From positions 20,616-84,615 of the forward strand of contig DATEDP010000167.1 of assembly GCA_035281585.1 (NCBI GenBank): 64,000 nucleotides of DNA, read 5' to 3'. Shown in pieces: positions 55,593 to 64,000 of this stretch. The notes under the pieces are model-generated. The model was not told the origin of the DNA. It made no database searches and saw nothing but the letters and a program-made list of their open reading frames with translations. A program made the translations under genes and the position numbers. How positions within the stretch are numbered: position 1 is the first letter of the stretch; every line of letters starts with the position of its first letter. This DNA is from a bacterium. GTDB lineage: Bacteria > UBA10199 > DSSB01.

Positions 55593-56116
55593 GCCGGGTC
55601 GCGCTGCTCGGCGGATCCTTCGACCCGCCCCATTCGGCCCATGTCCAAGTCGCCCGTCACCTGCTGGATTCCGGCGACTTCGACGAAGTCTGGGTGCTGC
55701 CCTCGCCGCAAAACCCCCTCAAGCCGAGCTCCAGCTCCTTCGAAGACCGCCTCGCGATGTGCCGCTTGGCCTTCGCCGATTTGGGATCGGCCATCCAAGT
55801 CCGCGACGATGAGCGGGGCTTGAGCGGCTTCACCATCGACCTGGCCCGGAAGCTTCAGGCCGAGCATCCCGGCCGGGAATTTCGCTTCGTCGGCGGCTCC
55901 GACTTGCGGGCGGAGCTCCCCCGCTGGAAGGAAAGCGCCGAGCTGCAGCAACTGCTCGGCTTCGTCTTCCTGCCTCGGCCGCCGGACCCGGCCTCGCCCT
56001 TCCTTCCGATCTCCGCCAGTGAAATCCGGGCCCGGGCCAAAAAGGGATTGCCTCTGGCCGGCATGCTGCCACCATCGGTCGAACGGTATATTCAAGAGCA
56101 TCGCCTCTACCGATAG
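55589..56116 (+). CDS. nadD: Nicotinate-nucleotide adenylyltransferase
   Basis: Forms deamido-NAD from nicotinate mononucleotide and ATP. The 175-residue protein has the nucleotidyltransferase motif GGSFDPPHSAH near 7 and the C-terminal ISASEIRARA near 146, in place of the usual ISST motif. GGSDLRAELPRWK near 107 is also typical. Starts in the plsB stop (ATGA), and nadK follows 52 bp later, so NAD cofactor genes cluster here. Confidence 0.92.
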   Translation: MSRVALLGGSFDPPHSAHVQVARHLLDSGDFDEVWVLPSPQNPLKPSSSSFEDRLAMCRLAFADLGSAIQVRDDERGLSGFTIDLARKLQAEHPGREFRFVGGSDLRAELPRWKESAELQQLLGFVFLPRPPDPASPFLPISASEIRARAKKGLPLAGMLPPSVERYIQEHRLYR

Positions 56117-56168
56117 CCCCTGAAAAAAAGGATTGCCTGGCGGCCCGGCGCTGCTAAATCCTAGGCCG

Positions 56169-57035
56169 ATGCGCCTCGACACCGCCCTGATCGTCTACAA
56201 CAAGCCGCTCTATCAGCTCCACGTGCTGGAGCAGCAGGACCCGCATTACATCCGGCTGCTCAAGCGGAAGCATCCGACGACTCTCAAGTGGAAGGACGTC
56301 TATGCCATGCACCAGGAGACGCTGGAGGGAGTTCGCCGAACCCTCGAGCTCCTCGGCGTCAAAACCGAGGTCCTGTTTCGGGGAAATCTGAAGAAAGTCG
56401 GAAATTACGACTTGGTCGTGACCGTCGGCGGCGATGGGACTTTCCTCGACTTGAGCCACTACCTCGGCGACCAGGTCCTGCTCGGCGTGAACTCGGCGCC
56501 GATCGACAGCACCGGCGCCCTTTGCCGGGCCCGGATCGAGAACTTCCTCTCGATCTTGATCGACCTGATCTCGGGAAAAAGGAAGCCCAAGAAAATCCCG
56601 CGGCTCAAGGTGAAGATCGAAGGCAAGGTCCTGCCCTATCCGGTGCTGAACGAAGTCCTCTTCGCCAATCAAAGCTCGGCCGGGACCGCCCGCTACATGA
56701 TCGTCGCCGGCAAGCGGCGCGAGGAGCAGAAAAGCTCGGGCGTCTGGATCGCCGCCCCCACCGGCTCGACCGCCGCCATCCGCTCGGCCGGCGGCCAGCC
56801 GATGCCTTTGGAGAAGGCGGCGCTGCAATACGCGGTCCGCGAGCTTTTCCCCGAGCCGGGCCGGACCTTCAAGATCCGCCAAGGCATCCTGCCCAAGGGC
56901 AAGAGCCTGCAGATCTACACCAAGATGCGCCAAGGCGCCCTCTTCATCGACGGCAACAAGATCTCGGTGCCGCTCAGCTTCGGCGACCGGGTCGAGGTCA
57001 GCGCCGACGGCAAGCCGCTGCGGGCGGTGCTGTAG
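56169..57035 (+). CDS. nadK: NAD kinase
   Basis: Makes NADP from NAD. Started at ATG giving MRLDTALIVYNK; 12 upstream codons are excluded. The GGDGT motif is VVTVGGDGTFLDL near 88. NEVLFANQS near 170 and SSGVWIAAPTGSTAAIRSAGG near 192 match the conserved nucleotide-binding glycine-rich region, where bacterial enzymes have TPTGSTAY. 288 residues. The diverged APTGSTAA and the N-terminal TxxxYNKP are like a distinct NADK subgroup, but function seems clear. Confidence 0.87.
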   Translation: MRLDTALIVYNKPLYQLHVLEQQDPHYIRLLKRKHPTTLKWKDVYAMHQETLEGVRRTLELLGVKTEVLFRGNLKKVGNYDLVVTVGGDGTFLDLSHYLGDQVLLGVNSAPIDSTGALCRARIENFLSILIDLISGKRKPKKIPRLKVKIEGKVLPYPVLNEVLFANQSSAGTARYMIVAGKRREEQKSSGVWIAAPTGSTAAIRSAGGQPMPLEKAALQYAVRELFPEPGRTFKIRQGILPKGKSLQIYTKMRQGALFIDGNKISVPLSFGDRVEVSADGKPLRAVL

Positions 57036-57038
57036 GAG

Positions 57039-57156
57039 TCCCCCCTCCTTTGTAAGGAGGGGGTCAGGGGGAGGTAGAGCGCTGGCGTTCTGCAAAAGTT
57101 TTGCATAATGCCAGCGCTCTACCCCTCCCCGGCCCTCCCCTTACAAAGGGGAGGGA
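57039..57156. repeat. Family B palindromic element
   Basis: Full inverted pair, inner palindrome GCTGGCGTTCTGCAAAA with TTTTGCATAATGCCAGC. The right end GGGGAGGGAG lies eight bases before the DUF559 start and can serve as its ribosome binding site. Confidence 0.9.
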
Positions 57157-57163
57157 GTTGAGC

Positions 57164-57589
57164 ATGGAGTTTGCGCTAAAAAACTCCATGACGAAGCTCC
57201 AAGGCAAGAAAGCTTTCCGCCCTCTCCGCCAAAAACTCCGCCAAAAACTCCGCCAATGGATGACCTCAGCCGAGCAAATTCTCTGGCGCCGGTTAAAGGC
57301 CAAACGTTTCTTCAATCTCAAATTCCGCCGCCAACATGGAATCGGGCCATATATCGTGGATTTTTACTGTGCGGAGAAGAATCTCGTCGTCGAGATCGAC
57401 GGCGACGTTCATGCCAAGCCGGACAAGGTGAAAAACGATCAGGAACGAGAAGCTTATTTGCGAAAGCTAAATGTGAAAATTTGTCGCTATTGCAATTTCG
57501 ACGTTCTGAAAAATTTGGAAGGGGTGTTGCTAGACCTGGCGATCCAAGCCGGGGCTCTACCTCCCCCTGCCTTACAAAGGAGGGGGTGA
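57164..57589 (+). CDS. DUF559 endonuclease-like protein between two repeats
   Basis: 141 residues from ATG 57164 (a start at 57188 is the alternative). DUF559 belongs to the Vsr-like restriction endonuclease fold: WRRLKAKRFFNLKFRRQHGIG, YIVDFYCAEKNLVVEIDGDVH and REAYLRKLNVKICRYCNFDVLKN are the family blocks, with the acidic residues in VDF and EIDGD as the likely metal site. The N-terminal part contains the tandem LRQKLRQKLRQW. The ribosome binding site comes from the family B repeat upstream and the last residues ALPPPALQRRG and stop from a family B half copy. Function in the cell is unknown. Confidence 0.88.
   Translation: MEFALKNSMTKLQGKKAFRPLRQKLRQKLRQWMTSAEQILWRRLKAKRFFNLKFRRQHGIGPYIVDFYCAEKNLVVEIDGDVHAKPDKVKNDQEREAYLRKLNVKICRYCNFDVLKNLEGVLLDLAIQAGALPPPALQRRG
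57551..57588. repeat. Family B repeat, single arm
   Basis: GGCTCTACCTCCCCCTGCC followed by TTACAAAGGAGGGGG. It codes the end of the DUF559 protein and leaves 10 bp before the convergent regulator gene stop. Confidence 0.85.
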
Positions 57590-57598
57590 CCGCCGGTG

Positions 57599-58414
57599 CT
57601 ATTTGCCTAGGGCTAGCAATACTTCGGTCGCGATCTCCTCGATCGCCTTGGCCGTGACGTCGATGTTGGGGATGCCGCCGAGCTGGTCGAAGACCCGGCG
57701 GGCCCAGTCGAGCTCCTCGTTGATGCGGTCGAAGCTGGCGTATTCCTCGGAGAGCGGCCGCCCGAGCTTGATCAGGCGGCTCTCCCGGAGCTGGACCAAT
57801 TTCTCGGCGTTGATCGTCAGCCCCACCATTTTGCTCTTGTCGACGTGCTCCAACTCCTCGGGAATCGGCACTTCCCGGACCAGCGGGATATTGGCCACCT
57901 TGTGGCCGCGGAAGGCGAGGTAAACGCTCAGCGGGGTCTTGGAGGTCCTGGAGATCCCGATCAGGACGATGTCGGCCTGACCGATGGTGTCGAGGCCCAT
58001 GCCGTCATCGTGCTTGACGGTGAACTCGATCGCCTCCTGGCGGCGGAAATACTCGTTGGTGAGCTTGTATTTCAGGCCCGGCTCGTCGCTGGGATGGGAA
58101 TGGAGATAAGTCGTGAAGACGTCCATCACCGGCCCCATGATGTCGACCGCGACCACCTGCTGCTTGGAGCACTCCTCCAGGAACTGCTCCCGCAGATGCA
58201 GGCCGACGAAGGTGAACAGGATGATCGCGTGCTTCTTCTTGGCCTCGCCGATCACCTGGACCATCTTGGGATGGTCGGTGACCTTGGCCTTGCGGACGAT
58301 GTTGACGTTCTCGATCTTGAACTGGCGCAGAGCGGCGAAGGAGATGTTCATCGCCATTTCGCCGGTGGCGTCGGAGACCGCGAAGATGTGGTAAGTCGGT
58401 GCCGCTTGAGCCAT
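57599..58414 (-). CDS. ppsR: Pyruvate, water dikinase regulatory protein (PSRP family)
   Basis: Bifunctional serine/threonine kinase and pyrophosphorylase of the DUF299 family, which inactivates and reactivates PEP synthase or PPDK. 271 residues from MAQAAPTYHIFAVSDATGE. The P-loop-like block is VLIGISRTSKTPLSVYLA near 152, followed by GHKVANIPLV. No PEP synthase gene lies in the window. Whether the partner is PpsA or PPDK cannot be told. Follows rmuC on the same strand by 13 bp. Confidence 0.9.
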   Translation of the reverse strand: MAQAAPTYHIFAVSDATGEMAMNISFAALRQFKIENVNIVRKAKVTDHPKMVQVIGEAKKKHAIILFTFVGLHLREQFLEECSKQQVVAVDIMGPVMDVFTTYLHSHPSDEPGLKYKLTNEYFRRQEAIEFTVKHDDGMGLDTIGQADIVLIGISRTSKTPLSVYLAFRGHKVANIPLVREVPIPEELEHVDKSKMVGLTINAEKLVQLRESRLIKLGRPLSEEYASFDRINEELDWARRVFDQLGGIPNIDVTAKAIEEIATEVLLALGK

Positions 58415-58427
58415 TTGATTCTCACTT

Positions 58428-59585
58428 CTAGCCCTGGTTGCCGGTCGGCAATAGCCGAACCTTGTCCTGTTCCGGGTCGGTCGGCAGCGGGGTTTCGGGC
58501 CCGCCGGACTGACCGTGGAGCCGCTCCATCTTGTCGCCGAACTTGGCGAGCCGCACCTCGGCGTCCTCGTAGGCGCCGCGGGCATTGTTGAGATGAACCC
58601 CTACTTTCCGGAAACAGTCGGAGATCTTTTCCAAGTCGACGTCGAGCCGGGCCAAGCCGTTCAAGATGTCCTGGGCCGCCTTTTCGATGCTCAGACCCTT
58701 CAGCCCCAACACGATGGTGTGGAGGTAGACATAGAGCGTGTTCGGCGACACCGGGATCACCCGCCGGGCCATCGCGGCATTGGCCAGCAGATGGTCGCCT
58801 TCGGTCAGGTCGTCCTTGACGATGATCTCGTAATAAACATTCTCCGCCGGAACGTACATCAAAGCAAAGTCAAAAGTGTTCTCGTCGGGCCGGATGTACT
58901 TTTGGGCGATGGCGTCGATGTGCTTCTTGACGTCGGAGACGAAGACTTTCTTGAAGGCCTTCTTGTCGGCCTCGTTCTCGGCGGCCAGGAAACGCTGGAA
59001 GTTCTCGAGCGGGAACTTGGCGTCGACCGGCACCCATTTGTCGCCGAGCCGGATCGCGGCGTCGACCTTCTCGCCGTTCTTGAAGGCATGCTGGAGGGCA
59101 TAATGCTCGCGGGGCAGGATCTGGCCGAGCAAGTCGGAGAGAAAATATTCCCCCAGCGAGCCGCGGAGCTTGGGCGCTTTGAGAATCTCCTGCAGCGACC
59201 GGATATCCTTGCCGACCTCGAAGAGCCTTTGATTGGCCTCCTCGAGCTTGCCGAGCTTGCCCTGGACCTCGGCGACCACCCGAGCCGCGTTGTCCAGGCG
59301 CTGGTTCACGCTCTCCTGGCTCTTCTGCAAGACTTGGCTGGAGTCGGCGAGGCGTTCGTTGAGCTGCTGGTTGAGCTGGCCGAGCTGGGTCTGAAGGACT
59401 TGGGCGCTTCCGTCCAAGTGCTGGCCCATCTGCTCTTGGAGGCTCACCACCTGCTGGTGCAGCAGCAAAAGGCCGGTGTCGAGGCCGGGCTTTTCAAGCT
59501 TGCGCTGCATTTCGCGCTGCTTGAACACCAGAAAGCCCAGCAGCAGGCAGGCGAGCGAGGCGATGGCGAGAAGGGCCCAGGTCAT
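58428..59585 (-). CDS. rmuC: RmuC family DNA recombination protein
   Basis: 385 residues with one N-terminal membrane segment (residues 4-21), a coiled coil at about 35-130 (QLNQQLNERLAD), and the RmuC nuclease-like domain: RGSLGEYFLSDLLGQILP near 140 and VDAAIRLGDKWVPVDAKFPLENF near 173. Named for a proposed role in limiting DNA inversions between inverted repeats, which is notable in a genome full of them. Upstream of ppsR, cotranscribed. Confidence 0.92.
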   Translation of the reverse strand: MTWALLAIASLACLLLGFLVFKQREMQRKLEKPGLDTGLLLLHQQVVSLQEQMGQHLDGSAQVLQTQLGQLNQQLNERLADSSQVLQKSQESVNQRLDNAARVVAEVQGKLGKLEEANQRLFEVGKDIRSLQEILKAPKLRGSLGEYFLSDLLGQILPREHYALQHAFKNGEKVDAAIRLGDKWVPVDAKFPLENFQRFLAAENEADKKAFKKVFVSDVKKHIDAIAQKYIRPDENTFDFALMYVPAENVYYEIIVKDDLTEGDHLLANAAMARRVIPVSPNTLYVYLHTIVLGLKGLSIEKAAQDILNGLARLDVDLEKISDCFRKVGVHLNNARGAYEDAEVRLAKFGDKMERLHGQSGGPETPLPTDPEQDKVRLLPTGNQG

Positions 59586-59625
59586 AAGCTGGTACTAATG
59601 GAGGATGGAGGGGAGTTCAAGATTT

Positions 59626-59743
59626 TCCCTCCCCTTTGTAAGGGGAGGGTCAGGGAGGGGTAGAAAAAGCTGGCGTCATGCAAAATATTTTGCATGACGC
59701 CAGCTCTCTACCTCCCCCTACCCCCTCCTTACAAAGGAGGGGG
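59626..59743. repeat. Family B palindromic element
   Basis: Most perfect copy: inner palindrome AGCTGGCGTCATGCAAAAT with ATTTTGCATGACGCCAGCT. Between divergent rmuC and the glutaredoxin gene. Confidence 0.9.
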
Positions 59744-59788
59744 GAAGAGAACTTGATTTTGCGTGGATCCCTGCTTTAGCGTCGAGCC

Positions 59789-60040
59789 ATGGCCAAAGTC
59801 CGAGTCTACACCACCGCCTATTGCCCCTTCTGCGATGCCGCCAAGCGTCTGCTCAAGCAACGGAACATTGCCTTCGAGGAAATCGACGTGAGCGAGGACT
59901 CGGCTCGGGCCGAGCTGAAGCAGCGCACCGGCTGGCGGACGGTTCCCCAGGTCTTCTTGGGCGAAGAGCTGATCGGCGGCTACCAAGAGCTGGCCGCCAT
60001 CGACGCCAGCGGCGAGCTGGCGAAGCGCCTCAAGGCTTAA
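59789..60040 (+). CDS. grxC: Glutaredoxin 3
   Basis: 83-residue thiol oxidoreductase. Active-site C12 and C15 in YCPFC, the cis-proline in RTVPQVF near 50, and GGYQEL near 63 for glutathione binding. Dithiol type. The last 4 bp overlap the stop of the convergent 568-residue gene. Confidence 0.95.
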   Translation: MAKVRVYTTAYCPFCDAAKRLLKQRNIAFEEIDVSEDSARAELKQRTGWRTVPQVFLGEELIGGYQELAAIDASGELAKRLKA

Positions 60041-61743
60041 CGGCGACCCCCGCCGCCACCCAACATCTGAGCGACGATATCGAAAGGCCGCGGCGAGCCG
60101 GCCTGGATCAAGGCCGTGGTGGTCTGGTTGATCTGGCGCAGCTGATCGGTCGTCAGGTTGTTGATGTGCTGAATCTGGGACTGCATGATCTGCATGCCGT
60201 GGTTGGTCATGTTTTGGAATAGCTGATTCAGCTGCTGGTCGTGCTGCTGCCGCATCTGGAGCTCATGGTTGGCCGCCGACCGGGCTAGATCATAACGGAA
60301 TCCCTCTTCGCGACCGACCCTCTCCCGCTCCATGCCGAGCTCGTGGTCCATTTGTCGAAGCGAAACCGTCCGGCCATGGGCGACGGTCGCCGCTTCGGCA
60401 TCGATTCCTGCCCGGGTCCGCATCTCGGAGATGGACCTTTCATAGGCCCGCCGTTCGGTGGCCGGCCAGCCAGTCGTATCCGGAGTCCGCGAGGGATCGG
60501 AAGCCAGCCGGGTTTCCAAGCCGCGGCGGGTCTCGGTCGGAGTGCGGCCCGGCCCGGTAGTTCCCAAGCTGGAGGCGAAGGTGTTGATCGAAGGCTGCAG
60601 CTCGCTGGGCGGCGTCCGAGCGATGCCGCGCAGGGCTCCCGGGTTCCGCTCGATTCCGCGATGGACCAAATAAAGCGAGGCATCGGCGGTTCGGTGGGCC
60701 CGGCCGGCGGGGTTATTCGCATAATACCCCGGAGGCGTCGGCGGAGGAGTCACGCTGCCGAACCCCGGAGCCAAAGCCAGGGTGGCCGCCGAGCTGTAGT
60801 GATTCGTCGTTGCCTCCATTAGCGAGCGGACGCCGGCATCGTCCCGATGCAAGCCGCTCCTGAGATCGCTGGTATTCGGCGGCTGAATGCTGGTCCCACG
60901 CAAGGCGGTCATTTCGCGATCCATGGGGCTCGGCTCGGTGGCCGAGGTTCGGGTCGAGGCAATTTCCATTCGGGAAATCATGTCATCGGCCGGCGGGCGC
61001 CGGTCCGGATCCACGCCGTTGCGGCGGAACATCTGCGCCGCCATGGCATTGGCGTCATCGCGGGTGATCTCGCCGGGGTGGAACATGCCGTAAATCCGCT
61101 CTCCCTCGCGCTCGACCATCCGGTCCGCCACCCGGCCCCGCAAGGCGTCCCTAGCCGCGATCCGTTCGGTTCGACCGGTGCCGGTCGCCGGCAAATCGGC
61201 GTGATTGACGCGGCCTTCGGTCGGAATCGCGGCCGCGGCTCGGAATTCCGCCACCGAGCCGTACTGATGCGCCATCGCCTCGGCTTCGGAAGTGGGAATG
61301 CCGTAGTAGGAGGCGACATCCGCCGTGGCGCTCTGCCACTCGGCGCTATTGTGGCCGTCCCGAACCGAAGACAAGGCGACATCCGGAGTTCCTTCCGGCG
61401 CCGCCGAGGGCAGGCTGCCGGGGTTCGCCGGATTGGCCCCCATCGCACCCAAGCCGGCTGAAGCCGAAGGATCGCCGGTGCCGACCGGCGGAGGCGGGTT
61501 GGGCACTGGCGTGCTTCCACCCACGGACCCGGTGTCGCCGCCGGCGCCCGGTCCCGGAGGAGGAGGCGTCCGCCCCAGGTCCATGAAGAAGCGCATCCAT
61601 TCGGGGCTTCCGGGGCGAAGCCCGCCTGGCGGGCTCATCGCATAAGTGACCGAAGAGGAAGGCATGGCGTGCAAGGTTTCTTGGACCCGAACCTTTTCGC
61701 CTTCGCTCTCATAACCCAAATCGTAACCTAAGTCGTAGGACAT
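60037..61743 (-). CDS. Large low-complexity protein, C-terminal Gln-rich region
   Basis: 568 residues, not recognised. GAAGGAG lies seven bases before the ATG (MSYDLGYDLGYE). Residues 60-135 are Pro/Gly-rich; 135-430 is polar with many Arg, Thr and Ala and few large hydrophobics; residues 480-545 are a Gln/Asn-rich helix (QQHDQQLNQLFQNMTNH, LRQINQTTTALIQ). It ends GGGGGRR. No signal peptide or membrane segment. Adjacent to, and probably cotranscribed with, the 506-residue gene (25 bp). Confidence 0.75.
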   Translation of the reverse strand: MSYDLGYDLGYESEGEKVRVQETLHAMPSSSVTYAMSPPGGLRPGSPEWMRFFMDLGRTPPPPGPGAGGDTGSVGGSTPVPNPPPPVGTGDPSASAGLGAMGANPANPGSLPSAAPEGTPDVALSSVRDGHNSAEWQSATADVASYYGIPTSEAEAMAHQYGSVAEFRAAAAIPTEGRVNHADLPATGTGRTERIAARDALRGRVADRMVEREGERIYGMFHPGEITRDDANAMAAQMFRRNGVDPDRRPPADDMISRMEIASTRTSATEPSPMDREMTALRGTSIQPPNTSDLRSGLHRDDAGVRSLMEATTNHYSSAATLALAPGFGSVTPPPTPPGYYANNPAGRAHRTADASLYLVHRGIERNPGALRGIARTPPSELQPSINTFASSLGTTGPGRTPTETRRGLETRLASDPSRTPDTTGWPATERRAYERSISEMRTRAGIDAEAATVAHGRTVSLRQMDHELGMERERVGREEGFRYDLARSAANHELQMRQQHDQQLNQLFQNMTNHGMQIMQSQIQHINNLTTDQLRQINQTTTALIQAGSPRPFDIVAQMLGGGGGRR

Positions 61744-61767
61744 GCCTGGCTCCTTCGTTAAAAATCC

Positions 61768-63288
61768 TTAACAACGCATTCCGGCCCAAAGGTCGCCGGT
61801 TCGACCGGCGCTGGCGCCGGAAACCGCCTCGGCGCCGAATCTCGTTCGCAGGGCGGCATCGCGGGAAATCGCCGACCTCACTCCCGGCGGCAAGCCGCCG
61901 TGCTCGCTCATCGCCATCCACTGCGGGATGAATCGTCCGTCGGAAGTGCGAATGCCGTAGGCACCGCCGATGCCGGCAGCGGCCGTATCCAAGCGCATGC
62001 CGCCGCGGGCCAGAGCTCCATCGGTGTCGACCATCGAGCCGAATTCCACGCTGGAATCGCGCGACCCGCCACCGCTGGCCGAATCCCCATCGCCACCGCC
62101 GCCTTCGTAAAGGACGCCGCGGACGGCATCGTCGGTCGAGAGCCGGGCCGCCGCCTCGGTGCCGCGGCCCGAGAGCACGGTCCGCAAGCCGGTGCCCATG
62201 CGGGTCAAATGATCGCCACCCTCGCCATTGGGCCCGTCGCCGCCGTGAAAAACCATCATGCCAGCGCTAAGAGTCTCGGTGCCGAAGCGAGTTCGGGCCA
62301 AACGTGGGGTTCCGCCTTCGCCGCCCTCGCCGCGCCGGCCAGTGCCGATGCCTTCGCCCTCGCCCTCGCCTTCGCCCTCGGCGATTTCGCCTTCTTCGCG
62401 GATCTCGTCGGCCTCGTCGGTGCCCTCCTCGCCGCCAACCTCGATTCCCATCGCCGCGAGCTGGTCCATGATCTGGGAAGCTTCCTCTTGGTTGCCGCTG
62501 GCGATGGCGGCGCGCAAGCGGGTCTCAAGCTGCTGGGCCTGAGTTTTTTGTTCCCCATTGGGCATATTGGCGATGCGCCCGGCTAAAGCGTCCATTCGCG
62601 GCTGGGTCAAAGTGGCGAGCCGCCCGGTCGCGCCGGGGAAGATTGGCGGATTGGTCGGAGGATTGTTCCCGGCAGTGCCGGGGCCGCCTTCGGTTCGGCC
62701 CCGCGTCGGAGTCATCGTTCCGCCGGGATTGGGGTTCGGCACGGTTCCGGGCTGATTGCCGGAGGCGGTCCGAGTATGGCTCGATCCTTCCCGGTTGCCT
62801 CCCATGATGTTCTTGAAAAAGCTGTCGATGGCCCGGCGGTCGCCGGTGCGGAAAGCCTCGCCGAGATCGCCGCTGCGGGTCTCGGACCGGGCGTCGGCGC
62901 GATAGGTATCACCCTCTTGCTGGAGCGCAGCGTCGGCCCGAGTGTTGGCATCGGCCCGAGTCGCATCGTCGTGACTGCCAATGACTTGGTTGCGGGCGGC
63001 TAAATCCTCGGTGCAGCGCAAGGCAATGGTGTTGCAAAGCTGCCGCGAAGCCATGTCGTCGGCGTCGGTGGTTTCGGGACTGTCGGGAGGCGGTTCGGTG
63101 CCGTAGCCAAAGTCGGATTCAAAGAGGACCTCTTCTCCCCCGACTCCGGAGGTGCCGCCTTCACCGGCCCCGCCGGTACTTTGTGGCCCGGTGTCCCCGC
63201 CTTCGCCGCCTGGAGGCGGCCCTTGGGGGGCCTCACCGCCGGTATCGACCGGCCCGGATCCACCGCCTGGTACACTTCCAACTCCCAT
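61768..63288 (-). CDS. Large Gly/Glu-rich low-complexity protein
   Basis: 506 residues, not recognised. AAGGAG precedes ATG by nine bases. Residues 1-65 are Gly/Pro/Glu-rich, 65-160 are polar and helical (ATRADANTRADAALQQ), 180-240 Pro/Gly/Asn-rich, and there is an acidic Gly-Glu run near 310 (EGEGEGEGEGIGTGR). The C-terminal 150 residues carry GMMVFHGGDGPNGEGG and a Gly/Asp-rich stretch. No signal peptide. Its composition resembles the neighbouring gene and the linkers of the shared-module proteins, but I see no module here. Confidence 0.72.
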   Translation of the reverse strand: MGVGSVPGGGSGPVDTGGEAPQGPPPGGEGGDTGPQSTGGAGEGGTSGVGGEEVLFESDFGYGTEPPPDSPETTDADDMASRQLCNTIALRCTEDLAARNQVIGSHDDATRADANTRADAALQQEGDTYRADARSETRSGDLGEAFRTGDRRAIDSFFKNIMGGNREGSSHTRTASGNQPGTVPNPNPGGTMTPTRGRTEGGPGTAGNNPPTNPPIFPGATGRLATLTQPRMDALAGRIANMPNGEQKTQAQQLETRLRAAIASGNQEEASQIMDQLAAMGIEVGGEEGTDEADEIREEGEIAEGEGEGEGEGIGTGRRGEGGEGGTPRLARTRFGTETLSAGMMVFHGGDGPNGEGGDHLTRMGTGLRTVLSGRGTEAAARLSTDDAVRGVLYEGGGGDGDSASGGGSRDSSVEFGSMVDTDGALARGGMRLDTAAAGIGGAYGIRTSDGRFIPQWMAMSEHGGLPPGVRSAISRDAALRTRFGAEAVSGASAGRTGDLWAGMRC

Positions 63289-63412
63289 TGAAATTCGCTC
63301 CTTATGGCGCCAGGCGAGACAAGTCGATCGCCGCCGGCGCTGGCTCCAGTTTATTATCGCCCCCCGCCATCGTCAATGTTGCGAAACCTCTGATTTTTGC
63401 GGCCATTTAGCT

Positions 63413-64000
63413 TTAGGCCGGCAGGAAGCGGCGAGCCGCCGCCAGGTGGGCCTCGGCCGGCAGCACCAGCCCCGAATCCTCGATTCCCCGTCGTAAATTC
63501 TTTCTAAATTTCGCGACCTTTTGGGCCTTTTCCTCGAGCAAAACGCGAAAATCCGAGTCCTTTTCGGCGAGATGGACCAAATGCGCCGCAACGCGTCTTT
63601 GGACGGCCTCTTGATGGCAGAGCAGGACCAAATCCCCGCCGACTCGGAGAAAGCGCTCGACTGCTTCTTCCATGCCCCATTGGGCGGCGATCCCCTTCAT
63701 GAAAAAATCGTCGGAGACGATCAGTCCCTGATAGCCCATCCGCTGGCGCAAGAGGCCTTGGAGGATCTTCTCCGAGAGGGTGGCCGGCCAGTCCTTGTCC
63801 AGGGCCGGGAAGAGGACATGGGCGGTCATCAAGAGCGGAATCCCGGACCGGATCGCCTTGACGAAGGGAACCCATTCGCAAAGCACCATCTCCTTTTCGG
63901 GCTTGTCGATCACCGGCAAGGTGAGATGAGAATCCTCCCGAGTGTCGCCATGGCCGGGAAAATGTTTGCCGCAACCTCGGACTCCCTCGGCTTCGAGCCC
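63413..64000 (-). CDS. nagZ: Beta-N-acetylhexosaminidase (GH3, NagZ), partial
   Basis: C-terminal 195 residues; the gene continues past the window end. It removes GlcNAc from anhydromuropeptides in cell-wall recycling. The visible part begins with GKHFPGHGDTREDSH (general acid/base His-Asp region near 12-26), then LLMTAHVLFPALD and the nucleophile aspartate in GLIVSDDFFMKG. The end LVLPAEAHLAAARRFLPA is ordinary. Frame is open to position 64000. Confidence 0.93.
   Translation of the reverse strand, partial: GLEAEGVRGCGKHFPGHGDTREDSHLTLPVIDKPEKEMVLCEWVPFVKAIRSGIPLLMTAHVLFPALDKDWPATLSEKILQGLLRQRMGYQGLIVSDDFFMKGIAAQWGMEEAVERFLRVGGDLVLLCHQEAVQRRVAAHLVHLAEKDSDFRVLLEEKAQKVAKFRKNLRRGIEDSGLVLPAEAHLAAARRFLPA

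Overview
The window is about 64 kb of GC-rich, gene-dense chromosome from a free-living Gram-negative bacterium. It carries an Mla-type lipid transport operon, lipoproteins, Sec signal peptides, PlsB and menaquinone synthesis by the futalosine route (mqnE, mqnD). The mixture of genes suggests an uncultivated lineage near the former Deltaproteobacteria. That placement is inference; there is no rRNA gene here.

Layout: 0-5.3 kb purine genes (purH, purD, purE), a methyltransferase and tsaC. 5.4-9.5 kb mlaD-mlaF-mlaE-alr. 9.5-13.4 kb a metallo-hydrolase, then thiS-thiG-thiC behind a TPP riboswitch. 13.6-23.9 kb an accessory block: a 1934-residue protein behind a sigma54-like promoter, convergent with two tandem paralogues. 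24-28.7 kb a DUF4382 lipoprotein, rluB, scpB, scpA, trpS. 28.9-32 kb a large fused histidine kinase. 32.2-42.7 kb housekeeping genes (xerD, trmB, mqnE, folE, a flavin reductase, queG, ferredoxin, mqnD, enoyl-CoA hydratase, MBL hydrolase). 42.9-45.2 kb a phosphofructokinase-like fusion. 45.3-52.5 kb a peroxiredoxin, membrane proteins and three secreted zinc metalloproteases. 52.9-60 kb plsB, nadD, nadK, a DUF559 nuclease, a PEP synthase regulator, rmuC, glutaredoxin. 60-63.3 kb two large low-complexity proteins. The window ends inside nagZ.

The most unusual content is a shared module of roughly 250-300 residues (short helical region, then Gly/Ala-rich hydrophobic helices with recurring GxG-x-x-xE, DW and LGxE positions). 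It occurs in five proteins of this window, joined to different partners: a TPR protein with a possible PD-(D/E)XK end, a PAS histidine kinase with a degenerate receiver, a phosphofructokinase-like domain, and two unknown C-terminal regions. I do not recognise this module. It may be a localisation or assembly domain shared by one system.

The second theme is palindromic repeats of at least four families (called A-D here). They fill every non-overlapping convergent gene junction except one of 6 bp. They supply the final codons or the stop codon of at least seven genes, interrupt trmB in frame, and provide the ribosome binding site and the last codons of the DUF559 gene.
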